Positions 7,411 to 15,255 of a DNA stretch of 20,124 nucleotides are shown here, in pieces. The position numbers and the translations under genes are program-made. The notes beneath the pieces were generated by a model. The model was not told the DNA's origin. It searched no databases and worked only from the letters and a program-made list of their open reading frames with translations. Source of the stretch: JBBRFH01 sp038224615 (GTDB lineage Bacteria > Planctomycetota > Phycisphaerae > Tepidisphaerales > Tepidisphaeraceae); NCBI GenBank assembly GCA_038224615.1, contig JBBRFH010000021.1, positions 1 through 20,124 of the forward strand, read 5' to 3'. How positions within the stretch are numbered: position 1 is the first letter of the stretch; the number at the start of each line of letters is the position of its first letter.

Positions 7411-8457
7411 CTACAGGCTCTTGGCGCTCAGGGTAGCGATGGCTTCCTTGGCCTTGGCCTGGACGGCCGGATCGAGCGGGGCGTAGTCGAGTTCGGAGGC
7501 GAACTTCTGCCCGTCGGTCACCGCCCAGTTGAGGAAATCGAGCAGCGCCTTCTTCTTGTCGGCGGCCTCGATGTTGCTCAGGTCGCTGTAGACGATGATG
7601 TAGGTGAACGAAGCGATCGGGTACGACTCGGCACCCGGCTGGTTCCAGATATCAACGTTGAGCTTGGCGGGCGTCATCTGGTCGACCGCGCCCTTGCCGG
7701 CGGCGGCGACGGACTCGAGCGTGGCCTTGATGAAGTGCCCGTCCTTGTTCTGGACGCTGGTGAAGGTGATCTTGTTGGCCGTCGCGTAGTTGAGCTCGAT
7801 ATAACCGAGCGCGCCGTTGGTCTGCTTGACGGCAGCGGCGACGCCTTCGTTGCCCTTGCCACCTTGGCCGCCGGTGAAGTTCACCTGCTTGCCGACGCCG
7901 ACAGTGCTCTTGAAATCCGGGCTCTGCGTGGCGAGGTAGTTGGTGAAGATCGAGGTCGTGCCCGAACCGTCCGTGCGGTAGACCGGCGTGATGGCCACGT
8001 CCGGCAGCGCAGCGCCGGCGTTAAGCTCGGCGATCTTCGGGTCGTTCCACTTGGTGATCTTACCCATGTAGATGTCGGCGATGACCGCACCGCTGAGCTT
8101 GAGTTCGCCGGAGAAGCTGGGCAGGTTGTAGGCCGGCACAACGGCACCCGCCGTCATCGGGATGTGTAGGCCCTTGCCGCCCAGTGCTTCGGCTTCCTTC
8201 GCCGAAAGCGGCGCGTCGGAACCGGCAAAATCGACCGTCTTGGAGGTGATCGCCTTGATCCCGCCGCCCGAGCCGATCGACTGGTAGTCGACCTTCACGT
8301 CCGGGTGGGCCTTCTGGTACTCGGCGACCCACTTCTGGTATAGCGGGTTGGGGAATGTGGCGCCCGAGCCTTGCAGGCGGACGTCCGCCATCGCCAGGGT
8401 CGACGAGCCGATCGCAATCGCGGCGATCAGGGTGCGTTTGATCAAAGTCATCATCAT
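7411..8457 (-). CDS. pstS: Periplasmic phosphate-binding protein PstS
   Basis: The 348-residue phosphate receptor delivers phosphate to PstCA in the periplasm. A signal peptide (KRTLIAAIAIGSSTLAMA, residues 7-24) is followed by DVRLQGSGATFPNPLYQKW, the standard PstS opening. The ligand-binding elements GSGATFP (30-36), DFAGSDAPL and RTDGSGTTSIFTNYL are present, as is SYPIASFTYIIVY near the C-terminus. There is no lipobox cysteine, so the protein is soluble rather than a lipoprotein. Three consecutive ATGs (8457, 8454, 8451) follow an excellent Shine-Dalgarno, GAAGGAG, about 9 nt before the first. It is the first gene of the pstSCAB operon and is divergent from the release-factor-like gene. 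A strong hairpin separates it from pstC. Confidence 0.98.
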   Translation of the reverse strand: MMMTLIKRTLIAAIAIGSSTLAMADVRLQGSGATFPNPLYQKWVAEYQKAHPDVKVDYQSIGSGGGIKAITSKTVDFAGSDAPLSAKEAEALGGKGLHIPMTAGAVVPAYNLPSFSGELKLSGAVIADIYMGKITKWNDPKIAELNAGAALPDVAITPVYRTDGSGTTSIFTNYLATQSPDFKSTVGVGKQVNFTGGQGGKGNEGVAAAVKQTNGALGYIELNYATANKITFTSVQNKDGHFIKATLESVAAAGKGAVDQMTPAKLNVDIWNQPGAESYPIASFTYIIVYSDLSNIEAADKKKALLDFLNWAVTDGQKFASELDYAPLDPAVQAKAKEAIATLSAKSL

Positions 8458-8521
8458 GGTCGTTTGCTCCTTCGAGTAAAAGGTCAGACAGTCGAACGGG
8501 ATTTCCCATTCAGTGCGATGA

Positions 8522-8564
8522 ACGGTATGGCTCGATTGTTAGGAATCCATTAACGGCCCGTAAG
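8522..8564 (-). promoter_or_regulatory. Candidate Pho-box-like direct repeats and -10 box upstream of pstS
   Basis: Read on the minus strand, three related hexamers, CTTACG, TTAATG and CTAACA, begin exactly 11 bp apart (plus-strand positions 8559-8564, 8548-8553, 8537-8542). PhoB and PhoP bind direct repeats with this 11-bp spacing. TACCGT (8527-8522) lies 9 bp further on and could be the -10 box. A fourth match, TTAACA (8577-8582), is out of phase. The hexamers are diverged from known consensus sequences, so this is a suggestion only. Confidence 0.35.
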
Positions 8565-8596
8565 GGTCGATCTAATTGTTAAGACGGACGGACGCA

Positions 8597-9067
8597 ATGA
8601 TCGACCGAGACCAGATTTTGAGCCTTTGCGACGACGAACTGGCCTCTGCCTGCGACATCGAGCACACGCGCGGCAGCGGCCCGGGAGGCCAAAAGCGCAA
8701 CAAAACCAGCTCGGCGGTCCGGCTGACGCACCGGGCGACGGGACTCACCGCCCGCGCCGAAGCCGAGCGTAGCCAGCAAAAAAACCGCCGGGCCGCGCTG
8801 CAGCGACTGCGCTGGCAGGTCGCGCTGGCGATCCGACAGACACCGATCAACTTGAAGTTCCGGGCGGTGAACGCGCGGGTGCCGTTCGAGGCGGCGCGGA
8901 TCGTCGACCACCTTGACGCCCACTCCTACTCCCTCCGCGATACCGCCGCCGCGCTCGGGGTAACGACCGGGGCGCTGTCGGGTTGGATCGGCTCGAGCGA
9001 CGACGTGTTCACCTACGTCAACCAGTCGCGCAAAGCGTTGGGCCTGAAAGCCCTGCGAGCTGACTAA
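8597..9067 (+). CDS. Release-factor-like GGQ-domain protein with HTH-like tail
   Basis: The 156-residue protein is built around the peptidyl-tRNA hydrolysis domain of class I release factors. GSGPGGQKRNKTSSAVRLTH (27-46) carries the GGQ (30-32), followed by the ERSQQKNRRAAL block (57-68). The codon-reading domain is absent, so it is not RF1 or RF2. It is nearer the ArfB/RF-H type of ribosome-rescue factor, but it lacks the long Lys/Arg-rich tail of ArfB. Its end instead contains SLRDTAAALGVTTGALSGWI (112-131), a helix-turn-helix-like segment, then VNQSRKALGLKALRAD. The ATG at 8597 is preferred over a TTG at 8576; only a weak GGACGGAC lies before it. A role in rescuing stalled ribosomes is inferred. 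It is divergent from pstS. Confidence 0.88.
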   Translation: MIDRDQILSLCDDELASACDIEHTRGSGPGGQKRNKTSSAVRLTHRATGLTARAEAERSQQKNRRAALQRLRWQVALAIRQTPINLKFRAVNARVPFEAARIVDHLDAHSYSLRDTAAALGVTTGALSGWIGSSDDVFTYVNQSRKALGLKALRAD

Positions 9068-9085
9068 GAATCGATTCCTGTCGCT

Positions 9086-9160
9086 GGTGCCACGGGTCGG
9101 CGTACTCGCAGACCCGTGCGCGAACGGCACAGATCTCGGCGTACCGCGATCTGTGGCACC
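9086..9160 (+). repeat. Cloverleaf-like compound palindrome
   Basis: An outer stem GGTGC (9086-9090) / GCACC (9156-9160) encloses two hairpins of the same 8-12-8 geometry. Arm A is CACGGGTC (9091-9098) with GACCCGTG (9111-9118). Arm B is CACAGATC (9128-9135) with GATCTGTG (9148-9155). The arms differ at two positions, and both changes are compensated on the other side. A 9-nt linker (9119-9127) separates them. CACGGGTCGGCGT (9091-9103) also occurs inverted in the element at 1371-1414. It may be a mobile palindromic repeat or a structured RNA leader. Confidence 0.8.
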
Positions 9161-9202
9161 CGGCCCGCCCCGTCGCTTTCGCGTTCGCGGCGTTTCACGG
9201 AC

Positions 9203-9229
9203 TTTTCACGCGCCTCGCGGCGCTATAGT
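9203..9229 (+). promoter_or_regulatory. Candidate promoter giving a leaderless mRNA
   Basis: TATAGT (9224-9229) is a good -10 box, ending 6 bases before the ATG at 9236, where transcription would be expected to begin. TTTTCA (9203-9208), 15 nt upstream, may be a suboptimal -35. No Shine-Dalgarno lies between the -10 box and the ATG. Confidence 0.5.
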
Positions 9230-9235
9230 TCCCGT

Positions 9236-10339
9236 ATGCAACGGCTCAACTCGCGGTGGCTGGCACTGCTCGGTATCACGCTGATTTCGCTTTACCTGTG
9301 CTGGCTGATCATCGCCCCGTTCCTGGACGTGCTGATCTGGGCGATCGTGCTGGCGATCGTCGCTCATCCGCTGTTTCGCCGCCTGCGCGACCGCGGCTGG
9401 TCGGAGACGTGGGCCGCCGTCGCCACGGTGCTTGCCGTGATCGTGGTGGCGCTGATTCCGATCGGCTTCGTGACCGTCTCGGTCATTGGCCAGGCGCCCG
9501 AGGCCGCCGCGCAGGTACAGGCCGGCCTCGTCAAGGCCAAGGAACTGCTCTACGCCGACACCCGCCTCGGTCACTTTGTGCAGCGGATCGTCGGTCAGGG
9601 GGTCATCAACGACCCCTCGCAAATCACCGAGAGCCTGAAACAGTTGGCCGCCCCGCTCACCCAGCGGACGCTCGGCGTCGTCGGGGGAGTGTTTACGGCG
9701 ATCGTCAAAATCGCGTTCGCGCTGTTCACGCTCTTCTACCTGCTGCGCGACGAAGCCGTCATCGTCCGGACCGTCGTCAACGCCCTGCCCCTGGACGAGC
9801 GGCAGAGCATGGCGGTCTACAAGCGGTGCCGCGACGTCATCCGCGCCAGCGTCAACGGCACCATGGTGATCGCCGCCATCCAGGGGGCGCTCGGGGCGGT
9901 GGCGTTCTGGGTGCTCGGCATCCCCTCGGGCCTGCTCTGGGGGGTCGTGATGTTCGTGATGGCGATGATCCCCGCGATCGGCGCCCCGGCGGTCTGGCTG
10001 CCGGCGGCAATCTATCTGTTCGCCATCGGTGCATGGGGAAAGGGAATCATCCTGTGCATCTGGGGCGGGCTGATCATCGGCTCGCTGGACAACATCCTGC
10101 GTCCCCGCCTGGTCGGACAGCGCGCGGGCTTCCACGATCTGATCATCTTCTTCAGCGTCCTCGGCGGCATTCAGGTTTTCGGAATCCTGGGGCTCTTCGT
10201 CGGGCCGGTGGTCGTGGCGGTTGCACTGGCGATCGTCGAAGTGTTCCGGCAGATGAGCCCGGTCGCTGTCGCAGTCACCCAGACACCCGCGGCGCCGGTG
10301 GAGGCGAACACCGTCGAGAAGAAGCCGGCCGTCGCTTAA
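9236..10339 (+). CDS. AI-2E family transporter (PerM/TqsA-like membrane protein)
   Basis: The 367-residue polytopic membrane protein has about eight hydrophobic segments, including LLGITLISLYLCWLIIAPFL, LIWAIVLAIVAHPLF and AVATVLAVIVVALIPIGFV. Family features are AIVKIAFALFTLFYLLRDEA (about 157-176), ALPLDERQ, the conserved core LGIPSGLLWGVVMFVMAMIP, and SLDNILRPRLVG near the C-terminus. A hydrophilic loop of about 75 residues (86-160) sits between the third and fourth segments. Members include the autoinducer-2 exporter TqsA and Na+/H+ antiporter-like or permease proteins, so the substrate is unknown. The last 30 residues are an Ala/Pro/Val-rich tail. The ATG at 9236 is chosen because MQRLNSRWLALLG is a normal N-terminus and a -10 box ends just upstream. 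It converges on a response-regulator gene 22 nt away. Confidence 0.9.
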   Translation: MQRLNSRWLALLGITLISLYLCWLIIAPFLDVLIWAIVLAIVAHPLFRRLRDRGWSETWAAVATVLAVIVVALIPIGFVTVSVIGQAPEAAAQVQAGLVKAKELLYADTRLGHFVQRIVGQGVINDPSQITESLKQLAAPLTQRTLGVVGGVFTAIVKIAFALFTLFYLLRDEAVIVRTVVNALPLDERQSMAVYKRCRDVIRASVNGTMVIAAIQGALGAVAFWVLGIPSGLLWGVVMFVMAMIPAIGAPAVWLPAAIYLFAIGAWGKGIILCIWGGLIIGSLDNILRPRLVGQRAGFHDLIIFFSVLGGIQVFGILGLFVGPVVVAVALAIVEVFRQMSPVAVAVTQTPAAPVEANTVEKKPAVA

Positions 10340-10361
10340 AAGCGCCTTTCGCGACGAACGA

Positions 10362-10724
10362 TCATCCCTTGAGGTATTTCTCGATCTGCTCCAGCAGCTT
10401 TCCCCAGTCCATCGGCTTGGGATGGAACGCATTACAGCCGCACTCGATGGCATGATCGCGGTCGGTTTCGGTACAACTGGCGCTGACGGCGATGATCGGC
10501 ACTTTCCGCTTGGCGTCGCGGCGAATGCGCTGGGCGACCTCGTAGCCGGTCATGTCGGGCAGGCGCAGGTCGAGCAGGATCAGGTCGGCCGTGCCACCCA
10601 ATGCCAGCGCCACGCCGGTCGTGCCGTCGGAGGCCGCTTGCACTTGGTATCCGGCTCGGCCCAGGCGGCGCAGCAGCAGTTGGCGGATCATCTCGTCATC
10701 TTCGATCACAAGGATATTGGCCAC
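10362..10724 (-). CDS. Single-domain response regulator (CheY-like)
   Basis: This receiver domain of 120 residues has no output domain. Numbering from the GTG start, the acidic pocket is ED9-D10, the phospho-acceptor is D52 in LILLDLRLPD, the switch Ser is S81 in AVSAS, and the conserved Lys is K103 in HPKP. I prefer the GTG at 10724 (MANILVIEDDE, the usual receiver opening) because GGAAGGG lies about 9 nt before it. The ATG at 10733 (MYYVANIL) touches that Shine-Dalgarno directly. It lies 51 nt downstream of the CHASE3 kinase gene on the same strand and is probably its partner or a phosphate shuttle. Output must be by protein contact. The gene converges on the AI-2E transporter gene. Confidence 0.92.
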   Translation of the reverse strand: MANILVIEDDEMIRQLLLRRLGRAGYQVQAASDGTTGVALALGGTADLILLDLRLPDMTGYEVAQRIRRDAKRKVPIIAVSASCTETDRDHAIECGCNAFHPKPMDWGKLLEQIEKYLKG

Positions 10725-10746
10725 GTAATACATCCCTTCCGTCGCC

Positions 10747-10766
10747 GGTCATCGCTTCGGATGACC
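10747..10766 (-). other. Intercistronic hairpin between kinase and response regulator
   Basis: GGTCATC (10747-10753) pairs with GATGACC (10760-10766) around a 6-nt loop, GCTTCG. It lies in the 51-nt gap between the kinase stop and the regulator start and has no following T-run. A role in mRNA processing or in setting relative expression is a guess. Confidence 0.45.
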
Positions 10767-10775
10767 TTCCATTGA

Positions 10776-12248
<1,473 letters not shown>

Positions 12249-12325
12249 CGACTACCCTCGGTCGTCGTTCGCCGTCCACCTGCCGCCCGGTTACACCAAC
12301 ATCGGTATGCACGGCGCATTGGGAC

Positions 12326-12331
12326 ATTCTA
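12326..12331 (-). promoter_or_regulatory. Candidate -10 box upstream of the CHASE3 kinase
   Basis: Minus-strand 12331-12326 reads TAGAAT, about 78 nt before the kinase ATG, within a 181-nt gap (12249-12429). No convincing -35 was found. The gap otherwise holds only a weak 7-bp inverted repeat (GCACGGC/GCCGTGC) around this site. It suggests that the kinase-regulator pair can be transcribed separately from the upstream pair. Confidence 0.3.
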
Positions 12332-12429
12332 GCGCGGATTTGCCGTGCGCCTAGCGAAGTGCCGACAGTTCACCCGCCAGCGCGACCGAAAGTGGTGCCC
12401 GATCGCCACTCGTTCAAACAGGATCCGGC

Positions 12430-13101
12430 TCACGTTTCCTGGGCGGTAAGATCATTCAGGAAATCGAGCCGCGCCGTGTAAGGAACGTTGTGCATCGACG
12501 CAATTCGCCGCAGCTGGTCGATGACGTCGACGGCTTTTTCGGTCAGATCGAGCAGGCCGATCAGGCCCTCGCTGATCTGCTTCGGGTCGTCGGGCGGCGA
12601 TTGCATCAGCACCTCGAGTTCGTCGACCATCTGCCCCAGCGGCTCGGCGGTCGTGGCGGCGGCGCGGGCCAGGCTCTCCATCATCACCCGCTGCCGCTCG
12701 GCCTCCACAAGAATCGCAACGTTGTGCCGCATCCGTAGCGCCGTGCGCACCCGCGCCAGCAACACCTTGAAGTTGATCGGCTTGACGACGTAGTCGTTCG
12801 CGCCGGCGTCGAGCGCCTCGACGACGTCATCGCTGTCCACCAGCGCACTGACGACGATGATCGGCAACGAGTCGTGCGACCACTTCTGCCGCAGCAACCG
12901 CACCGCGTCCACACCGGTGATGCCGGGCATGGCGTTGTCGATCAACACCAGGTCGACGCGGTTTTCGGCGATGTACGCGATCGCGTCGGCGGCACCGTCG
13001 AACGACTCGACTTCAAACGCCCGACTGGTGAGCCGCCGGACCAGCATCTCGCGGCTCAGCTGCTCATCTTCGACCACGACGATTCTGGGATGGCTGTTCA
13101 T
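12430..13101 (-). CDS. Response regulator with a histidine-less DHp-like C-terminal domain
   Basis: The 223-residue protein begins with a receiver domain (1-125): acidic E11-D12, phospho-acceptor D55 in LVLIDNAMPG, switch S85 in VVSA, and K107 in VVKP. Residues 130-202 form two long helices resembling a histidine-kinase dimerisation domain: EAERQRVMMESLARAAATTA then EPLGQM, followed by a second helix LLDLTEKAVDVIDQLRRIA. In a real kinase the residues five and four before Pro154 would be His-Glu; here they are A149 and T150, so autophosphorylation there is impossible. No ATPase or DNA-binding domain follows. It may dimerise or bind a kinase. AAGGAAG lies about 8 nt before the ATG. The ATG overlaps the upstream kinase stop as ATGA, which indicates tight coupling to that kinase. 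Confidence 0.92.
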   Translation of the reverse strand: MNSHPRIVVVEDEQLSREMLVRRLTSRAFEVESFDGAADAIAYIAENRVDLVLIDNAMPGITGVDAVRLLRQKWSHDSLPIIVVSALVDSDDVVEALDAGANDYVVKPINFKVLLARVRTALRMRHNVAILVEAERQRVMMESLARAAATTAEPLGQMVDELEVLMQSPPDDPKQISEGLIGLLDLTEKAVDVIDQLRRIASMHNVPYTARLDFLNDLTAQET

Positions 13102-15203
13102 GTGCTGACTTCCTTGTTTCTCCCCGCGTCCGTTTCGATCGCATCATCCTCCCGTGGCCCGGCCGGCCCGTCGGCGCCGGTTGCGTCCGCGGCAGCCGGA
13201 TTCAGTGGTGGATGCAGCGGGAAGTAGAGGTCGATGGTGGTTCCCTGGCCTTCGACGCTGGTCACTTCGATGGCCCCGCCCAGCGCCTGCGTGAGCTGGC
13301 GGGAGATCGACAGGCCCAGCCCCGTCCCGCCACGCCGGGCGTCGGCCTGGTAGAACGGCTCGAAAAGCTGCCGCATGTTGTCAGCGGCGATGCCGCAGCC
13401 GGTGTCGCGGATCGCCAGGTGAAGGTGCGACTGGTCGCGCTCGGCCAGCAGCGTAATCGTCCCGTCCCGGGTGAACCGCGCCGCGTTGGCCAGCAGGTTC
13501 AGCAGAATCTGTTTGAGCTTGCCGGCATCTGTGCGGAGCGTGCCGATGTCGTCGCGAATTTCCAGCCGTAGGGCGTTGCCGTTCTGCTTCGCCAGCGGCT
13601 GCGCCGTCTCGGCCGACTCGCGCAGGAGCGGCTCGACCGGCGCGTCGGCGAGCGAGATCGACAGCTTGCCCGACTCGATGCGCGCCAAATCCAGCACGTT
13701 GTTGATCACGCCGAGCAACTGCCGGCTCGCCTGCAGCACGCGGCGGATGTCGTCGTGGGCCTGGGCGTCCTGGCGCACGGCGTCATGCTCTTCAATCAGT
13801 TCTGAATACCCGATGATCGCGTTCAGCGGCGTGCGCAGCTCGTGTGTGGCGCGTGCGAAGAATGCACTCTTGGCCCGGTTGGCAGACTCGGCGGCCTCCT
13901 TGGCGGCGCGGAGGGTGACCTGCTCCTTGAGGTCGGTGGTCATCTCCGACAGCGCGCCGGTAAGCTCGGCCAGTTCACGCGTGCGCTGCGGCGCGAAGGT
14001 GACGTTGAAATCGCCGTCGCCGATGCGCCGTACCGAGGCGACCATCCGCTGCACCGGCGCGGCGATCCGCTGCGAGAGCCACAGCCCCAGCAGCAGCGCC
14101 GTGCCCACGCAGGCTGCGCCCACAAGCACCATGTTGCGCTCCAGGGTACTGGTTTCGCCGTTGATCACCTGCTCGGGCACGACCATCGCCAGCCGCCAAT
14201 TGATGCCGGGGAACGGGCGGATCGGCTCGACGCTGACATAGCGATGCTCCACCAGCGCCTGCAGCCCCGTGTCCGGCGACGCGTTGGCATCGAGATGCTC
14301 GCGCAGCACGCGCATGTCCTCGCCGGGCACGGTGTCGAGGAGCGGCAGGCGCGTCGCGTCGCGTCCGGTCAGCCCGGCCGAATCGCACAGCAAGTGGTCC
14401 TTGTCATCGAGGATTGCCAGCGTGCCGCGACCGGCGACGTCGCTGTCGCCGAGCAGCTTGCCGACGGTCTCCAGCGAAACGTCCACCGAGAGCACCCCGA
14501 GCATCGACCCGTCCGGTTTGCGGATGCTTCGCGTGTACCCCAGCCCCGCGATCGGCGGGCCGTCGCGAAGGTTATGGCTCTGCTCGAACCACGCGTACAC
14601 CGGCGTCCACGCGGGAGCCTTCGACCGGATCGCCAGCCCGTACCACGGACGCTGGGCCACGTCATACGCGTAGGTGCGGATCGGCGGCTCGATCGCCTTG
14701 CCTTGTGCGGTGACCTCGTACTCGCGCGTCTGGAAAGCGCCCGGGCCGTCCGAGTGGCTGGCGATCAACTTCCCGCCCACGCGCATGACCATCACGCACC
14801 GGCCGTCCGGCGTGGCGTATGTCAGCGACGCCAGCGAGGAGCGCATGGAGAGCGTGCCGACCATCAACTTGTCCCAGGGGGGCGGATCGGGCGTTCCGGG
14901 GAGCACGCCGGTTTCGATCCGATAGGCGTACAGGTCGCTGACCCACTGCGCGTCACGGATGACGCTGTTGATCTCGCGGGTGACGACGGTGCTGGTGGCG
15001 CGGACGAGGCTCTTGCTTAATTGTGATTCGATGCGGCTACTTGTGTAGCCGGAAAGAATTAGCAACGCGAGGCTGATCGCCACCATCGGCGCGAGCACCA
15101 TCACGCTGATCAACAACCGAATGGATGGAAGCGTCCGTTTCAACTGGTTGCCGCCTGCGACCGAGGTGTTCGAGCCGTCTGTCCCGATTCCGATGGTCGT
15201 CAT
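13098..15203 (-). CDS. dCache-HAMP sensor histidine kinase
   Basis: This is a membrane sensor kinase of 701 residues from the ATG at 15203. TM1 is about 28-51. A large extracytoplasmic double-Cache-type domain (about 55-355) includes the typical VAQRPWYGLAI (183-191), LGVLSVDVSLETVGKLLG and WRLAMVVPEQV segments. TM2 is about 357-377 and a HAMP linker about 378-430 (RIAAPVQRMVASVRRIGDGD). The H-box is AFFARATHELRTPLNAIIGY with H454, followed by N-box LLNLLANAARFTRDG, G1 box DTGCGI and RRGGTGLGLSISRQL. Cache domains bind small molecules such as amino or carboxylic acids; the ligand here is unknown. Earlier starts at 15257 (with GGGAAG 8 nt upstream) and 15344 are open but overlap the divergent DUF58 gene. 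The AT-rich stretch before 15203 favours the later ATG. Confidence 0.93.
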   Translation of the reverse strand: MTTIGIGTDGSNTSVAGGNQLKRTLPSIRLLISVMVLAPMVAISLALLILSGYTSSRIESQLSKSLVRATSTVVTREINSVIRDAQWVSDLYAYRIETGVLPGTPDPPPWDKLMVGTLSMRSSLASLTYATPDGRCVMVMRVGGKLIASHSDGPGAFQTREYEVTAQGKAIEPPIRTYAYDVAQRPWYGLAIRSKAPAWTPVYAWFEQSHNLRDGPPIAGLGYTRSIRKPDGSMLGVLSVDVSLETVGKLLGDSDVAGRGTLAILDDKDHLLCDSAGLTGRDATRLPLLDTVPGEDMRVLREHLDANASPDTGLQALVEHRYVSVEPIRPFPGINWRLAMVVPEQVINGETSTLERNMVLVGAACVGTALLLGLWLSQRIAAPVQRMVASVRRIGDGDFNVTFAPQRTRELAELTGALSEMTTDLKEQVTLRAAKEAAESANRAKSAFFARATHELRTPLNAIIGYSELIEEHDAVRQDAQAHDDIRRVLQASRQLLGVINNVLDLARIESGKLSISLADAPVEPLLRESAETAQPLAKQNGNALRLEIRDDIGTLRTDAGKLKQILLNLLANAARFTRDGTITLLAERDQSHLHLAIRDTGCGIAADNMRQLFEPFYQADARRGGTGLGLSISRQLTQALGGAIEVTSVEGQGTTIDLYFPLHPPLNPAAADATGADGPAGPREDDAIETDAGRNKEVST

Positions 15204-15255
15204 TTTAGCGTATTGGCGCTTGAGTTGTTGGATAAGAAATGCGATGAAAGTGTTC
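15204..15255. promoter_or_regulatory. AT-rich divergent intergenic region
   Basis: About 52 bp between the chosen kinase and DUF58 starts is distinctly AT-rich compared with both flanking genes, as expected for promoter DNA. No clear -10/-35 pair was found on either strand. If the kinase starts at 15257 the region would be coding instead. Confidence 0.35.

Noticed and set aside
7240..8169. Plus-strand open frame of 309 codons antisense to pstS
   Set aside because: pstS is unmistakable on the minus strand; the antisense translation is a Gly/Val/Asp/Arg-rich shadow.
10330..10356. Possible bidirectional terminator CGTCGC...GCGACG between convergent genes
   Set aside because: Only 6 bp of stem around a 15-nt loop with no T-run; it could be chance.
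9206..10453. Minus-strand open frame of 415 codons antisense to the AI-2E gene
   Set aside because: Asp/Arg/His-rich shadow with no recognisable domain; the plus strand encodes clear membrane segments.
12249..12429. Small gene or RNA in the gap between the two kinase-regulator pairs
   Set aside because: No frame with coding bias and only a weak 7-bp inverted repeat; apart from a possible -10 box nothing was seen.
13842..15020. Plus-strand open frame of 392 codons antisense to the dCache kinase
   Set aside because: Shadow composition, while the minus strand encodes a complete kinase.
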